64,000 nucleotides of DNA. Source: an uncultured Flavobacteriales bacterium (lineage in GTDB: Bacteria; Bacteroidota; Bacteroidia; Flavobacteriales_D; Crocinitomicaceae). This document shows positions 1 through 7,948 of this stretch, in pieces. The stretch lies in assembly GCA_905480145.1 (NCBI GenBank), contig CAJQPA010000012.1, positions 1-64,000 on the forward strand, read 5' to 3'. The position numbers and the translations under genes are program-made. Every line of letters begins with the position of its first letter. The stretch's first letter is position 1. Under the pieces are notes generated by a model. That model was not told the DNA's origin. It saw nothing but the letters and a program-made list of their open reading frames with translations, and searched no databases.

Positions 1-824
1 TCAAAATTATAAGACACGGAAGATCCACCAATCCAAAAGACAGAATTCTCTGTACCGCTGCATGCCGACCTGTAACTTGCTAGTCCAGGAGCGTCAGGCA
101 TCAAACTCCATGTAATATCTGTTGGGTCAGCTGGATTTATAAAGCCTTTTCTCATAAACTTCTTTGCCAAAAAAGAACCTCCACCGGCACCACCATAATA
201 ATATAAGGTGTCTCCAATAATATGTCCTGATGAACCAAAAGAAGTGTAAAAAGCATTTCCTCCCGTACTTGTTCCTGCTTGCCAAGTATCAAATGAAGGA
301 TCATAAATTTGGACATTAGGTACATTTCCTGTATTACTCCAACCTGTTACAATAAAGATCAAACTATCCTTATAAACGCATTGTACATGATCATCTATTG
401 GAATAGGTATACTTGCTCCGTCTTGCTCAAATAAATCCGTTGATGGATTATAGACATGAACTTTATTTGAAGAAACTTCATTCTGTGAAGCTAAAACATG
501 ATAGCCCCCAAATATATAAATTCGGTCTTTGACAAAAGAAGCTCCCGAAGCAATTTTTCCAGAAGTGTCAGGAAGAGAATTTATTTCTGTCCAGCTATCA
601 TTGGCTACATCATATTTAAAAGATCTTTGATGTATTCCAGCATAACTTTTTGTCGTATCAATCCCCCCAAACGAATAAACATATTCATTGCCATTCACTA
701 TAGCTTCGCATAGAGCATTGTTTGCTGTTTGAAAAGGCATGCTTGACAATTCTGTCCATTGCCATTGTCCAATAGCTGTTCCTGACAAAAAAAAGAAGGC
801 TAGAAGTTTAATTAAATTTGACAT
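1..824 (-). CDS. secreted kelch-repeat protein, partial (3' end outside window)
   Basis: The frame is open from an ATG at 824 down to position 1, so the C-terminus is missing. Residues 1-19 form a signal peptide (hydrophobic core, then a cleavage site before GQWQW). The mature part shows kelch-type beta-propeller repeats: FGG motifs (YSFGGID, YIFGGYH) and aromatic blocks such as NDSWTEINSLP and TWSLMPD at roughly 50-residue spacing. Kelch propellers are binding scaffolds; no enzyme motif is visible. The start overlaps the end of the DUF2797 gene by 17 bp, so it is probably the last gene read from the gldB promoter. Whether it ends in a type IX sorting domain cannot be seen. The kelch assignment is good; ligand and role are unknown. 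Confidence 0.75.
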   Translation of the reverse strand, partial: MSNLIKLLAFFFLSGTAIGQWQWTELSSMPFQTANNALCEAIVNGNEYVYSFGGIDTTKSYAGIHQRSFKYDVANDSWTEINSLPDTSGKIASGASFVKDRIYIFGGYHVLASQNEVSSNKVHVYNPSTDLFEQDGASIPIPIDDHVQCVYKDSLIFIVTGWSNTGNVPNVQIYDPSFDTWQAGTSTGGNAFYTSFGSSGHIIGDTLYYYGGAGGGSFLAKKFMRKGFINPADPTDITWSLMPDAPGLASYRSACSGTENSVFWIGGSSVSYNF

Positions 825-1599
825 GGTAACTTGTATGTTTTCTAATGTTGAGGACTTCTCCGTTTTCAAAAAGTAGGTATTGTCCTTTTATCCCCATTAG
901 TTTCCCTTCAATTATATTTGTTTTGTCAAAAGATAGACTTTTTACTTTTTCAGGATATTCTACAACAGGATAATTTAACGCTATTATGTCGTCATTTTCA
1001 GAAAACAACTCAATAATATCTGCCGGCAAATGTTCTTCAAGCGCCCACTTTTCTTCTTCTAAATCAATTTCCTCATCAATTTCATTCTTCAGCATTTTAC
1101 GCCAATTTGTTTTATCCGTGAAGAATTCTTTTAACGCAACTTCCACTCTACCCGCTTCATAACGGTTGGGTGTTTCTGCCAATCTTATCGCAGATGAAGC
1201 CCCTTGATCTATCCATCTTGTTGGAACTTGATCTCCTCTAGTAATACCAACCTTCACAGCACTTGATGCTGCAAGATAAACAACGTGAGGTTTATTATGG
1301 TGCTTTTCCTCCCATTCTGGATCACGACCTTCACCAAGGTGTGCTCGACAAAGTTCTGGTCGAATAATACATTCTGCAGATTCAGGCGCATTAGCAAAGC
1401 AAGTATAACAGAAGCCTTGTCCAAAAGATTTTTTCGTCACTTTTTTACAAGAAGAACAGTTAATTACACCATTCCACTCGAGACGAATATGATTTCCAAT
1501 CAAATCGTTCATTAGAATATCTTCAGACAAATTCAATGTATACTGAATTTCAGCATCTAAGTGAACCGACATTTTTCTTAAATTTCCTATTGCGCTCAT
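808..1599 (-). CDS. DUF2797 family protein
   Basis: This 263-residue cytosolic protein has no signal peptide. A Cys cluster at residues 48-71 (CSSCKK ... GFCYTCF) followed by CIIRPELCRAHLGEGRD looks like a zinc-binding region. It is followed by HVVYLAASSAVKVGITR and PTRWIDQGASSAIRLAETPNRYEAGRVE, the hallmark of DUF2797; the VYLA...KVGITR part resembles a GIY-YIG-like nuclease core, which is an inference. Function is unknown. It begins 6 nt after gldC and overlaps the kelch gene, so it is co-transcribed with gldB-gldC. Confidence 0.85.
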   Translation of the reverse strand: MSAIGNLRKMSVHLDAEIQYTLNLSEDILMNDLIGNHIRLEWNGVINCSSCKKVTKKSFGQGFCYTCFANAPESAECIIRPELCRAHLGEGRDPEWEEKHHNKPHVVYLAASSAVKVGITRGDQVPTRWIDQGASSAIRLAETPNRYEAGRVEVALKEFFTDKTNWRKMLKNEIDEEIDLEEEKWALEEHLPADIIELFSENDDIIALNYPVVEYPEKVKSLSFDKTNIIEGKLMGIKGQYLLFENGEVLNIRKHTSYHVKFN

Positions 1600-1605
1600 G
1601 ATATA

Positions 1606-1953
1606 TTATACTTCAGGAAGAATATTCATTTTATCGGCAAAGTGATGACAGTAATCTCTCAAATCTTCACAAATATTATGTTCTCCTGTTGCCTTTTCAA
1701 AAGTATCTGACATGGTCAATAGCGTCTGGTGAAAAAACTGTTTCATTTCTTCAACTGACATATCCTTGGTCCATAAATCAATCTTCATCGTGTTATTTGA
1801 AGTAGGGTCCCAAAGTGACAATAGCATAGCTTTAGCATCTGCATTCTCCACACCACCGTCATCAGCAGACCACTTCATACCAATCGGTAAATTATTTTCA
1901 TTCAATCCAACTTTAACAGCAATGTTGGATGTCTTTACAATTTTATCTTCCAT
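1606..1953 (-). CDS. gldC: gliding motility protein GldC
   Basis: The 115-residue soluble protein matches GldC along its length: the block MKWSADDGGVENADAKAM, then LSLWDPTSNNTMKIDLWTKDM, and the FFHQTLLTMSDTFEKATGE segment. In Flavobacterium johnsoniae GldC is a small cytoplasmic accessory protein; its loss weakens but does not abolish gliding. It has no catalytic motif. The gene lies 20 nt after gldB, the same gldB-gldC order as in other gliding Bacteroidota. The start is the only in-frame ATG near the family's usual N-terminus. Confidence 0.93.
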   Translation of the reverse strand: MEDKIVKTSNIAVKVGLNENNLPIGMKWSADDGGVENADAKAMLLSLWDPTSNNTMKIDLWTKDMSVEEMKQFFHQTLLTMSDTFEKATGEHNICEDLRDYCHHFADKMNILPEV

Positions 1954-1973
1954 TATAATTTATTTCTTTCTAA

Positions 1974-2987
1974 TTAATCTTCTATTTCGTATTCTCTGAG
2001 AATGTCGTTATACTCCGCATCAATTAAATCCTTGACACTCGTATCCGTTTTCTTCATGTACTGGTGCACCATTCTCCAACCTAAAAATTGGCCGTATCGA
2101 TCCGGGGCTTCCTGATTTGGCAACCCAGGAGTAAATGGCCCTTCAGAAATCAAGTTACGCGTCGCGCGCTCATCAATTTTGAACAATAATTTCTCATCAA
2201 CTAAATAATTCCAAAAGGACTCTTCATTGTCTATTGCGTAATTGTAATTCTCTTTGGTGTATCTGATGATTAATCGAGGATCCATGTCTGGAAAAGCGGC
2301 CTCAACAAGGTAAAGAACTTTCCCCCATCTTATCATATTTTCAGCAACATTACCATCTACCGGATTCACATAATGTGTTTCGATCCAAGAGGTCAATACG
2401 TCTCTCTCGTAATACTCCATTTTCATTGCATTCTTCATCCAATCAAAGAAATACTGAGTGTTCAACTGCTCAACAATACTGCTTGTGTCTCCGATGTACC
2501 ACTCAGCTCCCACCCCTATTTCTTTCTCTGCGCTGAACATAGCTGTTGTAAAGAGTCCATTAAGATAAGCTATGGATTCAGGAATGTTTCCTTCCGGGAA
2601 ATGAAATCTAATGTGCTTGAATCCATCGATGATTATATCTTCTTTATCAATTAACAAAGGAATAATTCTAGAGAGATCTCTTTCCAAAGCCTGAATAGAT
2701 GTGTCGCTTCTAAAATCTTGAATACTATTATAAAAAGCAGTGTCAGATACTTTTCCAATTTTTAATACTCGTCCAATTTCATACGCCAAAATACTTTCTT
2801 CGTTTTTTGATAGTTCTTCGTGTTGCTTCATCAATTCTAATGAGTCACTGTAAAATATAATCTCATCAACATTAATAAACCCCATATCCAACTGAACATC
2901 AGACGTGTTAACAAGAAGTGGGTTATTTTCGCAGCCAATCAAAATGATAGATACAAAAACAAAAATGATAGTATTCTTTAGAGTCAT
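1974..2987 (-). CDS. gldB: gliding motility lipoprotein GldB
   Basis: The 337-residue protein opens with a lipoprotein signal (hydrophobic stretch 6-17, lipobox LIGC with Cys at 19). The C-terminal block PDRYGQFLGWRMVHQYMKK is characteristic of GldB. The family resembles M48/DUF2268-like proteins but lacks a clear HExxH motif; its role in gliding is essential in F. johnsoniae and biochemically undefined. It is the first gene of the gldB-gldC-DUF2797-kelch operon. A perfect -7 box (TACTTTTG, minus strand 3017-3010) lies about 22 nt upstream of the ATG. Confidence 0.92.
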   Translation of the reverse strand: MTLKNTIIFVFVSIILIGCENNPLLVNTSDVQLDMGFINVDEIIFYSDSLELMKQHEELSKNEESILAYEIGRVLKIGKVSDTAFYNSIQDFRSDTSIQALERDLSRIIPLLIDKEDIIIDGFKHIRFHFPEGNIPESIAYLNGLFTTAMFSAEKEIGVGAEWYIGDTSSIVEQLNTQYFFDWMKNAMKMEYYERDVLTSWIETHYVNPVDGNVAENMIRWGKVLYLVEAAFPDMDPRLIIRYTKENYNYAIDNEESFWNYLVDEKLLFKIDERATRNLISEGPFTPGLPNQEAPDRYGQFLGWRMVHQYMKKTDTSVKDLIDAEYNDILREYEIED

Positions 2988-3009
2988 TAAAATTCTTTAT
3001 TTTCGTAGT

Positions 3010-3017
3010 CAAAAGTA
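3010..3017 (-). promoter_or_regulatory. -7 element of the gldB operon promoter
   Basis: TACTTTTG matches the Bacteroidota -7 consensus TAnnTTTG. The predicted start is near 3005, giving a leader of about 18 nt. No clear -33 TTG was found at the normal spacing. Confidence 0.5.
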
Positions 3018-3059
3018 CTCAAAAAGTATAAGTTTTAAAGTAAAGAAAAATCATAAGTG

Positions 3060-3893
3060 ATGAAAAAAATAGTATTAGGATTGGCATTTTTAGGATTCAT
3101 CGGTGGAGTTCAGGCCCAAGATGCCGCGGATAAGAAAGTTCAGGCTGGATTAGTAGTTGGAGGAGGTATGAATTTCGCGAAGATGGGGACTAAGAGAATA
3201 GCTTCAGGAGGAGCTGGCGCTGATTGGACAATTGGTGCTAATTTAAATTATACGTTTAACGAAACAGTGGGCATAACAACTGGTGTTGAATTTGATTTTT
3301 CTACTTTAAAATATGCTGCCGTAGACAATGTTTATTATAGATATGATGACAATACAATATTGACACAAGATGAAGCTTCCGATGCAGAAGGTACTTTTCT
3401 AATGAGCTCTAGAAGTCAAAAACCTATTTACCTAACAATTCCCGTTATGGCTTTGTTTAGAACTAATTTTATTGGTTATTTCCGTTATTTCGGAAAGTTC
3501 GGTTTGCGTTCAAGTTTTTTACTATCTAATGCTGTAACAGATGAAGGAATTGCATACACTAATGGAGTAGGATTAGATGACCCTTTCAATAACTCAAATG
3601 CTGTAGGAACTCCTGCTACCAACGAAAACATGACGCATAGCAAAAATGATTTGGACTTCTTTAAATCTTCAGTAGGAGTAGCTGGAGGGGCAGAATGGAA
3701 TTTTACAGGATCAACATGCCTTGTAGCAGAAATTGGTTACTATTATGGATTTACTGATATCCATTGGGATAGAAAAGATGAAAATTCTTCTTTAGCAACT
3801 TCTAATGCTGGTGAGGTAGATGACGCTCCTTCTTTCTTCAACAATGCAGTGAAGCAATCGCAGTTGATGTTTAAAGTTTCAATTTTATTCTAG
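3060..3893 (+). CDS. outer-membrane beta-barrel protein, PorT-like family
   Basis: The protein has a signal peptide (MKKIVLGLAFLGFIGGVQAQ) and then alternating aromatic/aliphatic strands ending in LMFKVSILF, with a terminal aromatic typical of outer-membrane barrels. It fits the broad PorT-like family (OMP_b-brl_2); about 277 residues. PorT/SprT itself is a type IX secretion component, but I cannot tell this copy from the many generic members. A GTG at 3057 is in frame, but the ATG at 3060 gives the standard signal peptide. It sits divergent from gldB and 4 nt before nadE, so it is co-transcribed with nadE. Confidence 0.75.
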   Translation: MKKIVLGLAFLGFIGGVQAQDAADKKVQAGLVVGGGMNFAKMGTKRIASGGAGADWTIGANLNYTFNETVGITTGVEFDFSTLKYAAVDNVYYRYDDNTILTQDEASDAEGTFLMSSRSQKPIYLTIPVMALFRTNFIGYFRYFGKFGLRSSFLLSNAVTDEGIAYTNGVGLDDPFNNSNAVGTPATNENMTHSKNDLDFFKSSVGVAGGAEWNFTGSTCLVAEIGYYYGFTDIHWDRKDENSSLATSNAGEVDDAPSFFNNAVKQSQLMFKVSILF

Positions 3894-3897
3894 AAAA

Positions 3898-4692
3898 TTG
3901 AACTCAAAAAAAGTAGCACAACATATTGTTTCTTGGTTAAGTGACTATTGTGATTCTGCAAGAGCGCAAGGATTTATCGTTGGTATTTCTGGGGGCGTTG
4001 ATTCTGGATTAACCTCAATGTTATGCGCAATGACTGGTAAGAAGGTTTTACTATTAAGCATGCCTATCCGCCAAACAACTGCTGAATATTCTAGAGCAAA
4101 AAACCACATCACGGATTTAACTGAAAAGTTTGACAATGTTGAAGTTTACGATATCAATTTAACGGATACTTTCTCGGAATTTGAAAAGAATATGCCTTTT
4201 GATCTTCAAGAGCAACATTTGGCTATGGCCAATTCAAGGGCTCGTTTGAGAATGATGACACTTTACGCTCTAGGACAAGCTAATGGAGTTTTAGTAGCAG
4301 GAACCGGTAATAAAATAGAAGATTTTGGTGTTGGCTTTTATACAAAGTATGGAGACGGTGGTGTTGACTTAAGTCCAATTGCTGACTTAACGAAAACGCA
4401 AGTATGGGATTTAGCGCGCGAAGTTGGTGTTATTGATGAAATTGTAGATGCTAAGCCAACTGATGGTTTATGGGAAGATGGTAGAAGTGATGAAGATCAA
4501 ATTGGAGCTACTTATCCTGAATTAGAATGGGCCATGGAATTTGTTGCTTCTGAAAATAAGAACCTAGACACGAACTTATCGGAACGTCAAAAAGAAGTTC
4601 TCACCATTTACAAGAAATTTAATCGAGCCAACCAGCATAAAATGATTCCTATTCCAGTTTGTGAGATCCCAAATGAGTTGTTAGAGAAGTAG
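3898..4692 (+). CDS. nadE: NAD synthetase, ammonia-dependent type
   Basis: The enzyme adenylates and amidates nicotinate adenine dinucleotide to NAD in the cytosol. The P-loop GISGGVDSGLTSML at residues 28-41 is the N-type ATP pyrophosphatase signature; GTGNKIEDFGVGFYTKYGDGG and SPIADLTKTQVW are NadE blocks. At 264 residues it lacks the glutaminase (nitrilase) domain, so it must use ammonia. Translation begins at TTG (3898): this aligns with the family N-terminus, and the next ATG (residue 40) would remove the P-loop. nadE next to gldB is a known Flavobacterium arrangement. Confidence 0.92.
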   Translation: MNSKKVAQHIVSWLSDYCDSARAQGFIVGISGGVDSGLTSMLCAMTGKKVLLLSMPIRQTTAEYSRAKNHITDLTEKFDNVEVYDINLTDTFSEFEKNMPFDLQEQHLAMANSRARLRMMTLYALGQANGVLVAGTGNKIEDFGVGFYTKYGDGGVDLSPIADLTKTQVWDLAREVGVIDEIVDAKPTDGLWEDGRSDEDQIGATYPELEWAMEFVASENKNLDTNLSERQKEVLTIYKKFNRANQHKMIPIPVCEIPNELLEK

Positions 4693-4804
4693 ACTATTCT
4701 CAGAGTAAGTGCACTTCGAGAGCCTCAGTGCACCTTCCCTTAGCAAACCTTTAAAGGTCTCATTGCACTTTTGAGCCTACGTGACAAAAAGATAATATGC
4801 TCTT
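4693..4804. other. convergent intergenic region with GTGCAC repeats and a palindrome
   Basis: The 112-nt spacer between converging nadE and ferredoxin genes holds two AGTGCAC copies, a related TTGCACTTT, and a perfect 12-bp palindrome ACCTTTAAAGGT at 4747-4758. No long stem with a T-run was found, so it is not an obvious intrinsic terminator. It may be a degraded small repeat element. Confidence 0.4.
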
Positions 4805-5122
4805 TTACTCAGGTGCTAACCTTAAAACAATTCCATCTATTTCATCTGAAATTTGAATTTGACACCCTAAACGGCTGTTATCTTCAACATGGAAAGCTTG
4901 GTCTAACATATCCAACTCATCGTCACTTTGTTCTGGTAGATTAGTTTCTGATTCCAAATAACATTGACATGTTGCACACATTGCCATTCCTCCACACTCT
5001 CCCAAAACAGGAAGTTCATATGCTTTGCAGAGCTCCATGACATTCATGTTCATGTCCGTTGGCCCTTCTAATTCGTGCTTCGAACCTTCTCTATCTATAA
5101 TTATAACTTTTACGTCTTGCAT
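4805..5122 (-). CDS. [2Fe-2S] ferredoxin, adrenodoxin type
   Basis: The 105-residue cytosolic electron carrier has cluster ligands C43-x5-C49-x2-C52-x34-C87, the spacing of adrenodoxin-type ferredoxins used in Fe-S cluster assembly and P450 or hydroxylase chains. The chain is acidic around residues 57-82, typical of the partner-binding surface. A TTG at 5143 would add seven residues, but a perfect -7 box TACCTTTG (5148-5141) overlaps it, so the ATG at 5122 is preferred. No redox partner gene is adjacent. Confidence 0.9.
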   Translation of the reverse strand: MQDVKVIIIDREGSKHELEGPTDMNMNVMELCKAYELPVLGECGGMAMCATCQCYLESETNLPEQSDDELDMLDQAFHVEDNSRLGCQIQISDEIDGIVLRLAPE

Positions 5123-5140
5123 TGTAATTTGTAATTCATG

Positions 5141-5148
5141 CAAAGGTA
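5141..5148 (-). promoter_or_regulatory. -7 element of the ferredoxin promoter
   Basis: TACCTTTG is a perfect TAnnTTTG match. Transcription should begin near 5136, about 14 nt ahead of the ATG at 5122, which excludes the longer TTG start at 5143. Confidence 0.5.
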
Positions 5149-5153
5149 ATCAA

Positions 5154-5579
5154 TCAATTGAAAATTCTCAATGATTCATTTCCATTCCATGTTGTTTGGT
5201 ATTGGCGCAGTCCATAGTCTGAACCAGAAATTGGTGATCCATCGTAAAGAGAAAATGATGCGTTATTACAGGTATCATTTAAAACTAGGTAATTATCCAG
5301 GTCCGGGGTTAACGGAAGTGCACAACTTCCATCGACATCTGCCGGAGAGTGCCTGTCAAAGGCAATAAACTCCTCAATTCCTCTTCTATAAACAATGACA
5401 CCTCTAGATCCAGCATTGACCATCGCATATCCACTTACCCCGATTAAGTCAGAATAGGTCGGTAAATTGATGTCAATAATTACATCAAACGGTACATTAG
5501 GAACCGGATGATTGTTGTTCTTCTTGCACGCAGAAAATAGAAAGACAATTGTTCCCAGAAAAATAAATAGTACTTTCAT
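5154..5579 (-). CDS. Rieske-like lipoprotein lacking cluster ligands
   Basis: The 141-residue lipoprotein (lipobox FLFSAC) is exported. Its body follows the pattern of a Bacteroidota Rieske-fold lipoprotein family: VDIxINLPxYSDL start, GVIVYRRGIEEFIAFDR, LYDGSPISG, and RQYQTTWNGNESLRIFN at the end. Rieske proteins bind a cluster with CxH and CxxH; here these positions read RHSP and CNNA, so no [2Fe-2S] cluster can be held in the usual way. The TTG at 5588 is rejected in favour of the ATG at 5579, which begins a normal signal peptide. Function unknown. Confidence 0.6.
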   Translation of the reverse strand: MKVLFIFLGTIVFLFSACKKNNNHPVPNVPFDVIIDINLPTYSDLIGVSGYAMVNAGSRGVIVYRRGIEEFIAFDRHSPADVDGSCALPLTPDLDNYLVLNDTCNNASFSLYDGSPISGSDYGLRQYQTTWNGNESLRIFN

Positions 5580-5599
5580 TACGTTCAAATAGTATTAAG

Positions 5600-5607
5600 C
5601 AAAGTTA
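5600..5607 (-). promoter_or_regulatory. -7 element of the Rieske-like lipoprotein promoter
   Basis: TAACTTTG (minus strand) is a perfect TAnnTTTG, predicting a start near 5595 and a leader of about 16 nt to the ATG at 5579. It overlaps the first base of the divergent lipoprotein gene at 5607. Confidence 0.45.
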
Positions 5608-5882
5608 TGAAGTTTAGAACGATATTCCATGTCCTTTTATTGTTGTTTGCACTAACAACTGCAAATTGCGGAAGTGTAGGCCCTAAAAATAATCCTACTT
5701 CTGTCGCTGAAGCAGAGAAAAAGTTGGCAAAAAACAATAAAAAAGCGAACAGAAAAGGACGAAAGGCTCGAAAAGAATCAGATAAAAGATACTGGAGAGC
5801 ACAATCTAAAGAGTCTAAGAAATCTATTAAAAAAAATAAAAAAAGAAATAAGCGAATTGCTCGACATAAAAAGAGAAGATAA
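5607..5882 (+). CDS. small polybasic lipoprotein
   Basis: The 91-residue protein has a signal peptide with a plausible lipobox (TANC, Cys 21) and then a strongly basic tail: about half of residues 40-91 are Lys or Arg, with no hydrophobic segment. I do not recognise a named family. A lysine-rich tail on a lipid anchor would suit binding to anionic partners such as LPS, peptidoglycan or DNA; this is inference. It is divergent from the Rieske-like gene (18 nt or less between them) and converges on the ABC-F gene. Confidence 0.65.
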   Translation: MKFRTIFHVLLLLFALTTANCGSVGPKNNPTSVAEAEKKLAKNNKKANRKGRKARKESDKRYWRAQSKESKKSIKKNKKRNKRIARHKKRR

Positions 5883-5902
5883 TCTTAAGCATTAGTTCAC
5901 AT

Positions 5903-7849
5903 CTAATTATCCATCGCTTCTAAACGCTCTGTTCCTTCCTCCCACAACTTCATTTGATTGTCAAGTTCATTCTTCAAAGCTTCATAATCAGCCAATGCCT
6001 TACCAGCCTTTGCTGAGTTAGAATAATCAAGAGTGGTCATAACAACATCCATTTCCGCTATTTTAGCCTCACATTCTTCAATTTTTTTCTCGGAAGAATT
6101 GATTTGATTGTTCCATTTATTACGTTCTCTTTTAAGTTCCTTTTTATCTTGGTAATTATTTTTATTCTCAGAGCTCGTTTTCTTTTCTTTTTTTTCCTTC
6201 TTTGGATTTAAACTCTTTTTCTTTTGCGATTCCGGCATTAACAATTCCATTTTTCGCTTTAAGAAGTCTTTTACGCCAAAATGATGAATTTTCAATGTTT
6301 GATTTTCAATGTCCCAAATACGATTTGTAAGGCCCTCCAAGAACTCTCTATCGTGCGAAACAACAATAAAAGTTCCTTCATAGTTTTTTAACGCCTCTTT
6401 TAACACTTCTTTACTTTGGATGTCCAAGTGATTGGTAGGCTCATCAAGAATTAAGAAGTTTGATGGACTTAATAACAATTGACATAAAGCCAGTCTTGTT
6501 CTTTCTCCCCCGGATAATACAGCAACTTTTTTATCTACATCTTCGCCTCTAAATAAGAAAGCACCGAGTACTTTTCTTAATTCTTTTCGAATATCACCCT
6601 TCGCAATATCATCAACCGTTTCATATACAGTCTTCGTTATATCCAACGCTTCTGCTTGATCTTGTGCGAAATAGGTAATATTTGCATTATGCCCATACTC
6701 AACCGTTCCTTCACCATCGATAACGCCCATTACTCTTTTAAGCAATGTTGATTTACCAGTTCCATTTGCTCCAAGAAGAGCTATTTTTTCTCCTCTACCT
6801 ACTGTTAGGTTAACATCTTTAAAAAGCATCTTATCCCCGTAGGTTTTCCCCATGTTTTTCATATCCACAACCCACTTTCCTGGTTGAATACTTAATGGGA
6901 AATTAATCTTCATTCCGGTCACCGAATCATTATCGACTTCAATTCGTTCTGTTTTCTCCAGTTTTTTGATCAAAGATTGAGCAAATGCGGCCTTGTTCTT
7001 TTTAGCTCGGAATTTATTAATCAATTCTTCGGTATGCTTAATGTCTTTTACCTGTTGTTTAGCTGCTCCAGCTAGACGCTCAAGTTCTTCAGCTCTCGCA
7101 ACTTTATATTTAGTGTAAGAAAAAGCGAAATCTAAAACTTTACCGTTGGAAATTTCCAAGGTTCTCTTAGTAACATTATCCAGAAACAATCTATCGTGTG
7201 AGATAACAATTACCGCTCCTTCAAATGTTTTTAAATAATTTTCCAACCAACTAATAGAGATAATATCCAAGTGATTGGTAGGCTCATCCAACAATACTAT
7301 ATCTGGGTTATTAACTAAAATTTTTGCTAGCTCTGCTCTCATTTTCCAACCACCAGAAAATGTTTGAAGACTCATACCAAGTTCTTTGTCGCTAAAACCA
7401 AGACCTTTCAATGTATGTGTTATTTTCTCTTCCCAAAGAAATCCTTCATTAATATTGAATTCATGATTTAGATCATTCAATTCATCCAACATTCCCAAAT
7501 AACTATCCGACTCATAGTCAGTACGTTCGACCAATTCTATATTAATCTCTTCAATCCTACCATTGATTTTTGCTAATAGTAGGTTAGAACTATTCAGATA
7601 TTCAAATACAGATTGAGTTGAATCAATTTTGATATCCTGCGTTAAAAAACCAACAGTAGTGCCAGATGGCTGATGTATTCTGCCTTCAGATGGCTTATCA
7701 AATTTTGCGATTAATTTTAACAAGGTAGATTTACCTGCACCATTCTTACCTACTAACCCAATCTTATCTCCTTTATTTATTTGAAAGTTTAAATCTTTAA
7801 ATAAATAGCCTTGAGGCAAGTGAACACCTATATTTTCTAAATTAATCAT
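5903..7849 (-). CDS. ABC-F family ATP-binding protein (Uup/YdiF-like)
   Basis: The 648-residue protein has two ABC ATPase domains in one chain and no membrane segment: Walker A GKNGAGKST (about 35) and GANGTGKST (about 360), signatures TFSGGWKMR and LSGGERTRL, and twin LLDEPTNHLD / ILDEPTNHLD Walker B motifs. A linker between the domains and a lysine-rich coiled coil after residue 545 are ABC-F features. Such proteins act on the ribosome (translation factor, rescue or antibiotic protection) or, for Uup, bind branched DNA; which applies here is not visible. It converges on the small lipoprotein gene. A -33/-7 promoter places transcription start at or beside the ATG. Confidence 0.92.
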   Translation of the reverse strand: MINLENIGVHLPQGYLFKDLNFQINKGDKIGLVGKNGAGKSTLLKLIAKFDKPSEGRIHQPSGTTVGFLTQDIKIDSTQSVFEYLNSSNLLLAKINGRIEEINIELVERTDYESDSYLGMLDELNDLNHEFNINEGFLWEEKITHTLKGLGFSDKELGMSLQTFSGGWKMRAELAKILVNNPDIVLLDEPTNHLDIISISWLENYLKTFEGAVIVISHDRLFLDNVTKRTLEISNGKVLDFAFSYTKYKVARAEELERLAGAAKQQVKDIKHTEELINKFRAKKNKAAFAQSLIKKLEKTERIEVDNDSVTGMKINFPLSIQPGKWVVDMKNMGKTYGDKMLFKDVNLTVGRGEKIALLGANGTGKSTLLKRVMGVIDGEGTVEYGHNANITYFAQDQAEALDITKTVYETVDDIAKGDIRKELRKVLGAFLFRGEDVDKKVAVLSGGERTRLALCQLLLSPSNFLILDEPTNHLDIQSKEVLKEALKNYEGTFIVVSHDREFLEGLTNRIWDIENQTLKIHHFGVKDFLKRKMELLMPESQKKKSLNPKKEKKEKKTSSENKNNYQDKKELKRERNKWNNQINSSEKKIEECEAKIAEMDVVMTTLDYSNSAKAGKALADYEALKNELDNQMKLWEEGTERLEAMDN

Positions 7850-7854
7850 GGGTG

Positions 7855-7886
7855 CAAAGATAGATTATTTTTAAATACTGATTCAA
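7855..7886 (-). promoter_or_regulatory. promoter of the ABC-F gene
   Basis: On the minus strand TTG (7886-7884), 21 nt, then TATCTTTG (7862-7855), a full Bacteroidota -33/-7 pair. Only five bases separate the -7 box from the ATG at 7849, predicting a leaderless mRNA. Confidence 0.6.
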
Positions 7887-7922
7887 AAAAAAACAAGCAT
7901 CTTGATGTCAAGATACTTGTTT
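7885..7922 (-). terminator. intrinsic terminator after the gldM paralogue
   Basis: Arms 7892-7904 and 7909-7921 form a 13-bp stem (AACAAGNATCTTG) with one mismatch and a 4-nt loop. In the minus direction it is followed by a run of T (A-run 7885-7891 on the plus strand). Confidence 0.75.
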
Positions 7923-7948
7923 AGCGTTTGGCTAGTATTAAGATCGCA

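Noticed and set aside
498-713. Plus-strand ORF inside the kelch gene
   Set aside because: It lies wholly within a well-supported minus-strand gene with signal peptide and repeats; composition shows no protein pattern.
1285-1515. ORFs antisense to DUF2797 and similar open frames under gldB, topA, gldM and groEL
   Set aside because: All are shadows of conserved genes in other frames and lack promoters or recognisable domains.
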